From assembly GCF_036588685.1 (NCBI RefSeq), contig NC_086382.1, positions 63,506,987 to 63,570,986 on the forward strand: a stretch of DNA of 64,000 bases. Reading direction: 5' to 3'. This document shows positions 22,601 through 37,600 of this stretch, piece by piece; position 1 is the first letter of the stretch, and each line of letters starts with the position of its first letter. The position numbers and the translations under genes were made by a program. Source of the DNA: Mytilus trossulus. Lineage: Eukaryota > Mollusca > Bivalvia > Mytilida > Mytilidae. The notes under the pieces are model-generated. The model did not search any database. It saw nothing but the letters and a program-made list of their open reading frames with translations, and was not told the origin of the DNA.

Positions 22601-25600
22601 CATTCTTTGAAGTTCATTCTATCGTATTCCATTATAAAATTCTCAAAACTGCAAAATTTATCACAAAATTAATATTGATATTCAGCCATGATCTTAAAAT
22701 GAAAATCAGTGGTCGGATTACACGCGACCCCCTGGTGCCACAGAAGATAATATTACACGCACTTCCGAACGCTCATAATGACATGCGCATTGCAATGGCC
22801 GGATATAGCCCTGACACTATTCGTCCGGCTAGCCGGACAAATAGCCACTCCGTTAATATTTACTGTCTCGTTTATTGAAAACACATGAGGTAGTAATAAA
22901 AGGATTGTATTTTAAGATATATAGATGTATAATGTTTTAGAATCAAACTTTCATTCATATATTATACCTATAACTTTAGTTTCCTTATATCTTAAATATT
23001 CAAAAATAATGAATTCACAAACTTGATGCAATAATTTCTAAACGTTCATCTTAGTCGGGAAAAATAATAGTATATGATAAGTGTTTGTCCGTTTAGTATA
23101 GTCAAATACTCTGTAAGTTAACGAGTGCAATCTTTCATTTTATTCTTTTTTCAATAATTCTGCTTATGTGGAACAAAGGACAAAAACAGACTTTCAATAC
23201 AAAAGCGGCGTGAAAGGTTATTTGATCTTATTTCAAACAATTTTCCATTCTGACGGATGGTGTTTCTGAAGGTTTATATTGTGTGCGGCAACATCATAAA
23301 AATCTGAAACTGTCTGATACAAGCTTAATCTCTAGTATTACTGGACAATAAAGTAGGCGAATATACATGTAGTTGTTACTCTTGGAAATTTTAATGTGGG
23401 TTTCATAGGTCCAATTTGCGATTTCTTTTTTCAAATAGTGCGCCAGCAAGGAAAGTTTGTACTATGACGTCAGATGCAATGTTCTGAAGAAAGACAACTC
23501 TTTTCTTCAAAACGAACGAGAAAAAATCATGAAAATTACTCATAACTTTTTTGAAAGGTCGGTGACATACACTTTTTTTTGCTTTATTTTGAAGAGTACA
23601 TATGGCACTTTCCTTCTTTAAATATTTATGAATAAATCACTGGTAGATATTTTTTAATACTGGAAAAGTTTTTCAGTTTTACGTTTAATTTTTGGCGGGA
23701 ATGAAATAAATCATATTTTTAACGATCAAGTCAATATGAGCCTTAAACTCTTGAACCTGTATTTGAAAGATACAAATCTACTGTTTAACGTGAAACAAGA
23801 ATTATTCTTGTAGGTTTGATATAAAGCATTTTTTTGAGAGTTTAGATAACAAGCAAATATTATGTTAATATTCGGGAAAACAGGAAACTGAGGTTGCTAA
23901 AGTGACAAAACTAAGTCGGTGACCCCCAATTTTTTTCATCATATTTTGTTCCTCAAATCATAAAATACCTTCACACAAAATGTTAAGGAAAAATCACTGG
24001 TAGAAATGAATAGGCTGTTTGGTCTTTAAGTGCTAACATTCCCATTGATTACAGATTTTTTTATCATAGCTATTGACAATATAACAACAGGTTAACCTTA
24101 TAACATAAGTAAATTTACTTAAGTGGTAAGTTTAAATCCTCTTTCAAAACATTCACAAATGAATCTTTTTATAAGTAGTATTTTCTCATGAGGGAAAATA
24201 AATATTTACATTAATAACTTTTGAAACATATTGTTACTTTAAGGACAGGATATAACAAACCCATCACTTATCAAATATAAAAGAACCATAAAACGTAGAG
24301 ATCCTTACAATACTTTATGGATTGCTGCAGTAATTCTATTGGACTTAAGAATACCAGTCTAGTTATACAAAGAATGCATTTGAGAGCCTGAACATGAAAA
24401 ACAAGAGGCTCTCAAGAGCCTGAATCGCTCACCTGAATTTTTTTGGTTTAATCTCTCATCAATGATTATTTTTGCTTTTCAATTTATTTAAATGTTCTTT
24501 AAATCGTCCTATTTTCTTCAAAAGCAAAAAAAAAATCATTTTCTCCTATGTTCTATTTTAGCCATAGGAGCTATGTTTCTTGACATGCAAGGAAATGAAA
24601 TATAAAATTTATACTGGATACTCTGAAACTATGAAACTCATTTAGCCTAAGTTTGGCTGAAATTGATACAGCAGTTTCAAAAGAGAAGATTTTTTAAAGT
24701 AAGTCAACATGATGAACAAATTGTGAAAAAAGTCTTTAAAGGGCAATAACTCCTAAAGAGGTCAATTGACAATTTTGGTCAAATTGACTTATTTGTAGAT
24801 CTTACTTTGCTGATCATTTTTGCTGTTTACAGTTTATCTTTATCTATAATAATATTCAAGATAATGACCAAAAACTGCAAAATTTCCTTAAAATTACCAA
24901 TAAAGTGGCAGCAACCCAACAATTGGATGTTTGATTCATCTGAAAATTTCAGGGCTTATAGATTTTGACCTAATGAACATTTTTACTCCATGTCAGATTT
25001 GCTCTTAATGCTTTCGTTTTTGAGATATCAGCCAAAAACTGCATTTGACCCCTATGTTCTATTTTAAGTAACGGCGGCCATGTTTTTTGATGGATCAAAA
25101 ATCAAAGCACACACTTTGTGCAGGATAATCTAAGGAACAATCATGCTAAGTTTTAACCAAATCCATTCAGTAGTTTCAGAGGAGAAGATTTTTTAAAGTT
25201 AGCAAATATAATGAACAAAATGTGAAAAATTGTCATTAAAGGACAATAACCCCTTAAGGGGTCAATTGACAATTTTGGTCATAATTAACTTATTTGTAGA
25301 TCTTACTTTGCTGATCTTTTTTGCTGTTTACAGTTTATCTTTATCTATAATAATATTCAAGATAATGACCAAAAACTGCAAAATTTCCTTAAAATTAACA
25401 ATTAAGTGGCAGCAACCCAACAATTGGATGTTTGATTCATCTGAAAATTTTAGAGCTGATAGATCTTGACCTAATAAATATTTTAACCCCATGTCAGATT
25501 TGCTCTAAATGCTTTCGTTTTTGAGATATAAGCCAAAAACTGCATTTGACCCCTATGTTCTATTTTAAGTAACGGCGGCCATGTTTTTTGATGGATCAAC

Positions 25601-28600
25601 AATCAAAGCACACACTTTGTGCAGGATAATCTAAGGAACAATCATGCTAAGTTTTAACCAAATCCATTCAGTAGTTTCAGAGGAGAAGATTTTTTAAAGT
25701 TAGCAAATATGATGAACAAATTGTGAAAAATTGTCATTAAAGGACAATAACCCCTTAAGGGGTCAATTGACAATTTTGGTCATATTAACTTATTTGTAGA
25801 TCTTACTTTGCTGATCTTTTTTGCTGTTTACAGTTTATCTTTATCTATAATAATATTCAAGATAATGACCAAAAACTGCAAAATTTCCTTAAAATTAACA
25901 ATTAAGTGGCAGCAACCCAACAATTGGATGTTTGATTCATCTGAAAATTTTAAGCCTGATAGATCTTGACCTAATAAACATTTTTACCCCGTGTCAGATT
26001 TGCTCTAAATGCTTTCGTTTTTGAGATATAAGCCAAAAACTGCATTTGACCCCTATGTTCTATTTTAAGTAACGGCGGCCATTTTTTTTGACGGATCAAA
26101 AATCGAAGCGCACATTTAGTGCAGGATATACTAAGGAACAATCATGATAAGTTTCATTCAAATCCATTCAGTAGTTTCAGAGGAGAAGATGTTTGAAAAA
26201 TTGTTAACGACGACGACGTCGACGAGGACGGACGCCAAGTGATGAGAAAAGCTCATTAGGCCTTTTAGGCCAGGTGAGCTAAAAAGAGGAATACAATGAT
26301 TTTTTTTTCTTTGATGGTGTATGTAGGTGCAACACATTCATCATTTGTTGATAAATCAATTATCAAGATTATGTATTACGTAAATTAAAGTATCTGTTTT
26401 GTAATCTTCAGACTTTTGCTGATCATATGAATTAGAATAAAAGCTCTGTATGTCAAAGTTATACATTAGTCTTAAATCTAAACAAAAGGATTATGTTACC
26501 CAATACACAATCATGTTACTAAAATAAAGAATGCAAATATCAATTTAACATTCACCAAATCTTTTTTCTTTCTTTGCTTCAATGCTTCAGACAACATTAT
26601 GTATCTGTAATTTGTAATCAAATGGTTAAGTGCATCCATATGTTATACATCAATACAGGTATTTGCAAATAACTGCAGTCTTTAAAATAAAACCTAAATT
26701 CTTAAAATGAGCATTCATAAAAAAATCCCCAAAACTGGGTGCCGCCAATCTAACATATTATTTAACATAGTTCGTTAGTTGCCTCTGAGTTTGAAAAGAG
26801 ACATTACCTTCTTATGTGGGAAACTGATCACTGGATATGTTTCAACAAGAGATTTGAACAGGAGTTGAACAACAGGGGTCATTGGTGGAGCAGGAACTTC
26901 TGACTATCCAACAGCACCTGCTTTTATTGCATGGTTTTGGGCTGAGTTTATTTTCAATCTACAATTTTTATATGTAGCATTTGTAGACTTGCTTGTCTGA
27001 TTGTCTTTTCCATAAATCATAGTGCTGTTGGTTCTTCTTTGACTTTACTTTACTTATTTTGTCCCCCCCCCTTTTTTTGATAAATGTTCTTTGAATGTTC
27101 CCTGCCATCCCAATTTGTTTAGGAATATAAGTTTCAGAGTGAAATATTAAATATAAAGGATGCTGAATAATTGTAGCCTAAAGCATGTTATCTAAATATA
27201 GATCATAATATCATTATTCTGAATAGTGATTAATTACTAGTACATGTTCCATATCAAGAATACAGGTTAATTTAGACGACATACATATACAGAGTTATAT
27301 TTGAGTAAGATCTATGTCAACTTAATACCACCTAACTACAACGATATGAATATACCAACAGTTCATTTCAATGGTGGATCCAGAAATTTTCATAAGAGGG
27401 GTTCCACAGACTGCTTAAGAGGGAGCCAGCTCTAATCATGCTTCAGTGATTCCCTATATAATCAACCAAACTTTTTTCCACAGAAGGGGGATCAGGCCCC
27501 TCCCTTAATCCACATCTGCATTTTTAATATACAGAAACACTTACATTGGCATATATAACAGTACCTTTGAAGTTTGAATTTTAAACAATGTATTTTCAAG
27601 GTCAGTTTGGTGAGGAAAAGGGAACAGATTGTATAAAAATTGGTTAATTCTGCTTCACAATGATAAGGAAGAGTCAACCTCAAAGGATCAAATAGCAATG
27701 TGATATGCATACTTGACTGCTGCAAGCCAGTTATGCCTGAGATTACTTCTTTGAAACTGATAATAAAGATCTACATTCAGGTACATATCTACTGTAAAGG
27801 AAGAAAATCAGAGTTTGATCCTTTTTTGTGTTGAATCAGGAAGACATCCTACAGATCTTTAGGAAGGAAATAAGTGTTTAATCAAATTGTTTGTGTAAAA
27901 CTGTCAGTCTGGTTAGAAATTAGGAACAGTTGATAGAGATCTGCAGGAAGGAAATCGGTGTGGTATCACATGTGATCCTACTGTATATACCTGATAACTA
28001 ATTATGTACCACCTACTATTGTCATTGAGAGTGGTATATAAATAATACAATTATGACCTTAGACATTAACCGTTCATCATCCCATCAACATAATGACTTA
28101 ATGAGACTTATATATATCATTAACCAAATTGATATCATTAGCATTAACAAGTGTCTGGACTCAGAAAGGTTACAATAATAAGACATCAAAAGATAGTCAA
28201 CTTTCTATGACTTTTAATATACAGTTTTTGGTTACAATTAAAATTATAAGAGAATTACCTAATTTTCTTGCACAAAGATAATTTTAGATCAACTTTTGTG
28301 AAGCAGTATTTAAAAATAAAAGCAATTACATAGGTTACTTGAGCCAAAATTGCTGGGAAGGAACTTAACAAAATCTGAGAAAGCTGTTTTGAACATGAAA
28401 ACTATTCAGTACCTTGTATTTAGAAACGAACACAATTAGCATAGCAATAATGGTTTGCTTGTATCTATGTCATTTCATCTCCTGATGGTAATGGTCAGAC
28501 TGGCAATTATGCTACATTTTTTAAATTTATACACTTAAGGGGCAGGTCCAGCCAATTTCAAAACAGGGGTTCCTAAGTTCTAACCCAGGATAAAGAGGGT

Positions 28601-31600
28601 GTTTCAACAATATCTCCCCATTCAAATGCATTGATCGTCGACAAAAAAAAAATGGGGGGGGGGGGGGGGGTTCCAACCCCAGAACCCTCCTCCTGGAGTA
28701 CACATTTAGGAAATATGTCTTCAGTAATATGGTAGGCTCTAAACATGGTTAACTCCAAGTAACTAAGGTCATGTGTACTAAGCCTATGCTACTCATGGCT
28801 TATTTCCTTACAATACATGCCAAAAAATATGACCTTTAAGGACTAACTCTATATCTTCAAATCTTTTCCTGTCAGAAATGCCAGTTGTTTGCAAATGTAA
28901 ATGGAAAATACAGCATAGAATAAAGAATGATAACAGAAAATGATGTCTTCAACTTGAGAGTATGTAATTGAAACAGAACAATAATATAGCAAACAATTAG
29001 GTAACGACTTGCATTGTTACAAAGAAACGTTAAAAATGTACCAAAAATAATTTTCTTTTATAGTAAATTGTAACTTACACGTAATACTACATATCTAGTG
29101 TACATGGTTATTTGATAATAAGTTTTGATTGGCATGGGAAATTTTCATAAATTATTCAATGCTACAATTATAGCTTAAGGATCATGGCTTAATTAATCTA
29201 TTTTGCACTGATATATTCTCTCAGAATGGAAAAAATCACTAGATAGTTTAAAATGCAGTAATTTTCCATTATTTTGAACTGCTTGACTTGGTCAGTTTTC
29301 TGTGACAAACAAGGTTAAACTAATGCATTTCAATGAGTATTGTCCTTAATAGTCTGTATTACTTTATTGTTTTTACTGGTATGATCTTAGTAATTGTGTA
29401 TGATTTCTGTTTTCTGCTCTTTGGTTAGGTCATTGTCTCTTTGACACATTCCTCATTTCCATACCCATTACCGGCAAGTTACATTTTACCGGCAAGTTTT
29501 TTACCCCAAGATGGTACTCAAAATAGAATCCTATACGGCTTCTGATTGGATAATACAGGATTGGAATTACATTTAATCCAAAGCTTATCCAATTCATTGT
29601 AAAATTTGCCAAAAATGATATTCACATTTGAAGAAGTATAGAAAATATCTTCCATTTCTGCATGTGGGAGCCATTCAAAATATGCCTTTTTCATTAGGCG
29701 AGAAAAAAAAAGACGATTTTAAGTCAATTTGAGCTGCATGACGCTATATATTTTTTTGGTTGTAATGCAACACTGACATATCTAGTAACAGGAACTGCTA
29801 CCGTTTTTTCCCTAGTTTGTGTAGTCTTTGAGAAAAAATTATGGAACACCAGTGGTACCCTATCGAAAATACATTGCGCTCTTGTAACCTACATACAGAG
29901 AATGGTAACACTAAATGCTCCCTCTGCTGTGACGGTGGCATTAAATGATAAAGCATGAAGTATCATACTCCTAAAGTTTTGTCTCAAGAGGAGTAATATT
30001 TTATTGCACAAAATGCAGTGGTAGAATATATATATATATAACCACTAGTCTTTGTTAGTCTGTGATTTAAAAAAAAAAAATGGTTCCTTTGGATGTTTTA
30101 AAGCTTAGTGTAGCCTCTAATTTGTTGCACAAGTGCACATTGGTGTTAATGGCTCGGCTGGAGCCCCATTTATGGTTGGGTGATTTTCTTGCTGGTTGAA
30201 GGCGGATATATTGCCATTAAGGCTTTTTTTTATTTTGGTTTCTGTTGTTGTTTCTTTTAACACATAGCCCATTTCCATTCTCTATTGTAAACTAATTTAT
30301 TAGCAAAATCACAAAATTAAATCGGTGCTAAATTGGCTAGTAAGGGCTAAATGTGAAATTAAGCATCCCTGAAATAAAGTAGGTTTACGTAACAACTTTT
30401 CTGATATTTTCAATTCTGGTGCACAAATAAAACAAACAATAATAGTACAAGTGTAAACCTAACTACCAATTACCATAGCTTTATTCATGACAGGGAAAAA
30501 AAACCAGAAACATTTCAGACTCCAATCTGCAGCTTATATTAGTATTATTGATTGTATTTATATCTGTCTGCCATAAAATATTGTATTGGCATCATCAGAT
30601 GAAGAAACAACTGAGATGAACAGAATCCAATGATTAATTGGAGGATAGCTGATTACTTTTTTTATATACATATCGATAGCTTAGATCAATTTTACGAATC
30701 AAATACAGATATATCAAATTCCCAATAAAATCAAGCAACCTTTTATCATTAATGAGCAAACAATTATCAAAACTTGGATATAATGTAAACATTAATTAAA
30801 AAAAAAACAATGGGATATTGTGTTAAATTTAAGTTAACCAGCAGAAATTTTCCCCCTCAAACCATATTGCAGTATTAAAGGGAAAGTTTTAAACTGTTAT
30901 CAATTTAAAAAGCTGAATTAAAATTTGATTCTTCCATAGATATTCTTAAGGTCACATAAAGCCTAATAAGTTATCAAGATTAATCAATCAGAGTGATTTG
31001 ATCGAGGTTCTCAATGGATGCAAAATTTTAAAGTGTCTATTTGTCTATCAAAACTTGATCAAATAAGGCAAAATGAAAAATGGAAAAGAGTGTAACAAAT
31101 GTCATTAAAGGGCAATAACTCCAATAAGGTGTTGTAAAACTATTTCGTGAAATTGTCGTTATAATTAGGCAAAGACTGAGGCAAAAATTGCAGATCAGCT
31201 GTTGGAAGAACTTTCTTATGCAGCATTTATCTAATTAAAAAAAAAATCCAACCCAGAAATAATTTTGGCATCATCAATTTAAACAACTGCAGTAAATCAT
31301 CTGAACAGAACTATTTACTGCAGCAAGTCAAGGACAAATTCCCTCAGCTGTGTACTGCTTAGTGTACTGGCAGAATTGATAGTATTAACTGATTATCAAA
31401 ACAGACAATGTGCCAACACTAATCAATGTGAAGACATTAACCCTCAGCCTCAGCTCTCCAGAGGGAAATAATCAAATTGTCAACAATAACAAGTTATCTC
31501 TTCAGTGACAAAAGAGTCTGAGAATTATGCATTTCCTAAGCAGTTACATCTGAGGAAGATCTTACTTTATCATTACAGGAAAGAAGAAGATATTGAAGTT

Positions 31601-34600
31601 ATATCACATCATTTTCACATCTTTTGTATAAATTCTTTTTGAAGATTGACTCCTTTTCCCAAAAATCATACAAAATGAGATACTTATAATAACCAAATTT
31701 TGAAGACATTATTTTCTTAAAATGAGATTAGTGGTTTCAGGTAAATGGAAATGTTAAATGTCCCAAAACAATAATCTGAAAATGTGAATCCAGATTTTAA
31801 CAGTTTGATTAGAGCCATCATTATATTATTCATACAAAAGACAAAACAGTTTAATTAATGAATGATTTATATATTTATTTTACTTTTTTGATACTTCTTG
31901 AATGGTAGATCATGTTTTTAAATCAGGACTCTGTACAAGTATGATGAACATAGAATCCTCAAATGCTTAAAACTTTGAAAAAGATAAACAACTCTCTAAG
32001 ATGTATTCCCATCATTCAGTTCTGACTGCAAAATGCTTCTACCTTATATCTAAGTTTTCATGCATATTGAAACTGTTGCAAATTAAAGTTGTATCATAGG
32101 ACAGACAGATGGACAGGACAGACTGGCTGGCCTACAAACAGACAGACAGACTGACTGGCCGACAAACAGACAGACAGACTGACTGGCAGACAAACAGATA
32201 GACAAACAGACAATGGTAAACCATCAAAAGCCTTGCCATCAACAGGGAGGCATATGAATTCATAGGTTAAGCAATACCTAGGTATCGTACGTTTATGCAT
32301 TACATAATTTTTTCCATGATGTAATACTATATAAAATGCAGTTGTAGTTGTATTCATTACAAGAAATAAACCGAAGGCATTGAAATGCATGATAGGGGTA
32401 CCAAGGATTCTCAAACCTCTTCTACTTCACATGTACATAAATAACAAGTTAACACCTAATAAAGTAATTGCCCTTGATTGCTAAAATATTTTTCTCAATT
32501 TATATGTTTTTATAGTATAATTTGTTTAACCTCATACTTCTCGCCAGCATCTTTCTATTTAATTTTTCCAAATTACCTCCCCCTTTTCCCCTTTGAATAG
32601 TAAATATCTTGGATCCATCCCAGAATAAACCCCTTGTAATGTTGTGTTGATGGTCTTCTTTAATTCAACAGTTCACCACCAAAATTTTAATAATTTTGTA
32701 AAATATATACCTTTAAAAACATTTCATAAGTCATATGTTGATACTAATCTCCTACAGAAAGATTAAGCATGATAAAGATATGAATGGGTCAGTTTTATTG
32801 ATTAATGAATAGGTTGTTATAGATAATAAAAGGTATCAATGATGCTCAGCCAAGTCAATCAAAGGTATTACAATAAACACTGGTTTACACCTGTATAGGC
32901 TTGACAGGTTCATACTGTATACTTATTATGGAAACAACCCAAGGACAGTCAAAGATTGGCAATACTCCAAAATAACATAGATATTGTACTCCTGTTTGCA
33001 AAATATAAATGTCTTCATCAGCATTTTCTTCAAGATTCTGGAAGAGTAACAAACTTTCTGTTCAATTGGTTTTCAATTGAGTCTTGTACATATCTATTGA
33101 AATGCTTTTAGTCAATTCAATAATTAAATTCATACACATTATTTTGTCATATAATAAAATGCTTTGCTGTGCGCAGCCTGATAGGACAGCTGAGGTCAAA
33201 CCCTGAACAACTGGGGCAAATTCAGACACAATATACAAGTTTTATATTGGCTAAATTTGGATTGTGACCAAATTTGAGGCATATTAAATAAAAGGTTTCT
33301 GACACAAAATAAATGTGGTCAAAGATCTTTACAATATATTGAGCAAGTCTAGCAAAAGATCTTAAAATATATTGCCCAATACAGTGCAATTGAAGATTTC
33401 TTCTTAATCTCTTCAAATATTTAAAATTTTAAAATTTTGAAGAAAAAAATATAAACCCCTTTTCATTTTTTTTAGAAAATAATAGCCCCCAAACTTTTTG
33501 ATGCAATTTCCACAAAGTTCAATCCCAGCCTTCCCATTGTAGTGTGGAACCTTGTAGTACAATTTTAGAGAGATCCGTACACTTAAACACAAATTATTGC
33601 AGTAGTCAGAAAATTGCATTATTTGCATTGATAAACCTTACAATAATTTCTGAATTTACAGTATTAAAACTAATTTATTGAATTAATTCAGTTGTCATGA
33701 ACACAGTTGGAGACATGAAATTATTCCCCAGTTTATCATAAATCCTGTACATACTTTTATTTCATGCTCTTTTGAACTCATTTACCACTGTATGGCCTAC
33801 AGTAATGTACCTTGATTACTATAGAGAAATATCAGCTGTTTTAATTTCCTATATCGATTAACTGTCACACTACTTTAATGGCAAAAGATTTCTTTGTATA
33901 GCAACATATAATTACGTTATTGAAATGAGAAACTGTAATCAAAGCTGTAACATTTCATGACAATATGATCAGAAAAACATCAACCAGCTTATAAATAAAG
34001 TAATTGTCTCTGACAGAATATTCATACATTTTTCACATGGCATTTTCCATACTAAGGACTTTATATCATTTCTCAACCCATATCAAACATAGCATTGGTA
34101 GGGTTTAGTACAATGTAATAGGAACTGATTGATTGGTTGGTGTTTAACCCTCCTTTTAGCACTTAGGTATTTCAAGGCATTCAATTTTATTTGTGGAGGA
34201 AGCCAGAGTGCCTAGAGAGAGCCACCAACTTTCGGTTGGAAAACTGAAAATCCTATTCAAATATGTTTGGAGTCCTATGCAGACCTAAAACTCACAACCT
34301 CAATATTAACAGCCTAGTGATACAGTAGTAAATGGACTACAAAGAGCCAGCAATACCCCCACAGGAATAGAAGAATGGAATTTGATTGTCAATAAACTTA
34401 AATAGGTGTACTGTTAAAAAACTGTTTAAATACGGAAGAGATTTTTCATGTCTGAGATAATTGGTTAATAATTTATGAAGGGATCTTTCAGATGTTTAAC
34501 CCTGACAACTGAAAGTACAAGCTGCTGCTCACTGTTATACCCCTACCCACCTAGAACACTGTTCAGTGATAAATCTGAAAAGGCATCACATGGTATAACA

Positions 34601-37600
34601 GACTTATAATGAACCATAAAACCAAATTTCAGAAATCTGTATGATGTAGTTCTTGAGAAAGATGTGACGAAAAATATCCATTGGACAGACAGACAGAAGT
34701 TAAACAGTATACCGGTACCCCACCTGACAAATGGACGGACAAAGGTAAAACAGTATACCCCCACTTAAGTTAAAGAGGGGGTATAATTATGAACTAGCAT
34801 ACAAATGCAGGTATCCAATAATATTGAACAACATCTTACTTTGTATAATAAGAATGTCATTTAAAAAAAAAATATCCAGAATTTTCTGCTTAAATAATGG
34901 CTATGGTCCCTCCTAGCATAATTAAAGCCATGTGTGCTATAAAACCCATAAATACATTAAATTTGTAAGTGCATCTATTAAGTGTTTCATATTGTCATGA
35001 ATACTATATGGTAAAGACCAACAAAGCTTTATTTTTTTAATTTAAAAAAGTATTTAATTATGTAATCCTGACATGATCATATATAATATAAAACCTTTAA
35101 AGTTATTAAAAAATTACAGTGACGTAAAAGCCCATCATATTCAATGGGGATAAACGGGTTTATAATGGTATGTGGATAATAGGTTTAAATTTTCTTTAGT
35201 AATAAGATCTTCAAGGTTAGAATGTTTGTGACATTGAAAAATATAAGTATTGGAACTTTTTAATCCAAAGAACATTGACTCTTGTAAATGTCCATATTAA
35301 AAATTCAAAAGTTAAAAGCTGATTAAAACTGATCGTCATGCTATATGAAAGTGAAAAGCTTCGTTCTTCAAAGACTTTCTGTAAGGAAATCATTTGTAAT
35401 ACCAACATAATTGAGAAGCTCTTTATGCTTTCAATTAATCATATTCTAGTTATATTAATGTACACAATCTTTATTCTATTGATATCTGTGATATCTAAGG
35501 CAAAAAATTGTAATGTACAATTTCATATCCATATTTTTTTGTGAGAGCAGGCCTGTTGCCAGGATGTCTTTCAGGGGGTTATTTGGGGTCATCTTTGATT
35601 TTGATAGTTAAATTTCAATATGAATCTCAGCTTAAATAGTCTTCGATAGTATTTTGTTCTGAGGGAGGGTTCATCCAAACCCTTTGACCCTCTCCCCTCC
35701 TTGCTATGATTTTTAAAAATAAGGTCAATCTTGGGTCCAAAGAACTTCCTCTGAATTCTTGAGACTAAATTTGTGTCCATAATTTAACTTCTAGAATTCA
35801 TACAAAGCTGATTGACATTTTTCTTTAAAATAAAAGAGTCACTCAGGTCTACTAGTACTGTTGTTATCTTCAATATCCTCACCAAAACCACTATCAATAA
35901 AACGTCTATAATTTTTGGAGTGTTAACCAATTTCCTGAACTGAAATAATAATTTACATTTGATAACAAAAGTTTTTGCAACACACATCAGGGGCGGATCC
36001 AGGAATTTATTAGGGGGTGGTCACCTTTTGATAAATCTTAAATTGAAATTCAATTTTGTATTGGTATCATGAAAATAGTTACAACTATAGAAGACAAAAG
36101 TTACACATTATTTATAAAATTGATTCCAATTTCATTTTTCTTGGATGCCTGCGTGCAAACATGTCAACTATAACATCAAGTTCTAACTCTTAATTGTAAT
36201 GCACGTGCATCAGTGCAAGTCCATTTAGTCGGTCCTGGCCCATTGTTGCACGTAAACATGTCTCTAAGAACAGAGTCCCCAGACTCTACACGGAAATCAA
36301 TCAGTGCTTGAAAATTCCCGGAATTGAAACTTCTGTCCGAAATATGTTTTGCATCATCCCTATGGCCCCTTATAGGAAGATTCTGCTTGCCACAAAGCAA
36401 AATACACTTGCATATAGATTTCAAAACAGTTATTTTTGCTTTTATACGTTCATTCATTGCTTTATTAATAAATGTTTGAATATCAAATGTTTGCTCAATG
36501 TTGTCAAGAAAAAGTTGAGCTTTTGCTCTAGCTTCAGTATGACTTTTTTACGTGATTTCTCATCACGGCCGAAATGATCGTTAAGTCTTGTACTTGCATG
36601 TGCCATATCTGTTAGTGGTTTGCATGATAATGTTCCCAAACTATCAACCCCAAACAGAGCACAGTATATGCAGTAAGCTCCTTCTTGTGAAGGTGAATAC
36701 ACTAGCCCATCATAGCGATTTAGCCAATTCAGCTGAAACAGTCTGTTCTTTCCTGCATATTTTTTTTATAGGAAAGTTATAGTTTATTCCATGTTGGAAA
36801 TGATTTCTTATCAAATTAAATTTCTCTTCGTTTGTTAATTTACGTGTTGATTGTTTTACAAAACCAATGTCGGTTGTTCTTATATGTAAGTCGGGGTTTC
36901 TTTAATCTGATCACTTTTATTCGTATCAATGCTAGGTCCATTACAAGTCGTTGGTACTTCAGAGGGGGCTGATTTGTGGTGTTTCTTGAAGGAAAGAGGG
37001 TATAAGGTACTAAAAATTTGAATAAACGAAACTTTTAGACAAACAGATGATGGAACGGGGGTATTCATTCAATATAGAATATGTATGTGACTTTAAAACT
37101 TTAAAATTATTTTTGAATTTTGGCATTACAGTAAAAAAATATTATTACATTTCATCACAATAATTTTTTACCAAAGTTATACATGTATGTATAATGCATA
37201 CATGTTTAAAATATTCATATAAACATAGTTCAAGCGTTGCATTTGATAATCATGAGTAATTTTAATGTTTTGTCATTTAGTCTGCATCCCTCTGGTCTAA
37301 TCACTTTGACAGAAATTCTCAAAAGTGTTTCTATAGGAGCTAATGTGGCATATATATATATTGCTTGATCAGAACATGGAGGTATTATACTTCCATAATC
37401 AGAAGATTTGTTGATTGAAGAGGAAATTTGTTCGTATTAACTTGCCAATACATAAAGGGGTATTTTGACATCTCAGAAATGAAGTTATTTAAATAAAACA
37501 TAACAAAAAGAAAGAAAGAAATTAAAAAAAATCACAAAAAAATCACTTAATAATTATTAAAAGGTTAATTTACTTTTCACAACATTGAAAATAATGTTTA

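Noticed and set aside
24404..26285. Canonical Helitron (5' TC, 3' CTRR, inserted between A and T)
   Set aside because: The 3' CTAA is followed by A residues in all copies and no fixed TC start is evident; a Helentron-like relation is only suggested.
32094..32414. A 106-residue serine/cysteine/valine-rich frame
   Set aside because: Its C-terminal half is the translation of the GACA/GACTGG low-complexity tract.
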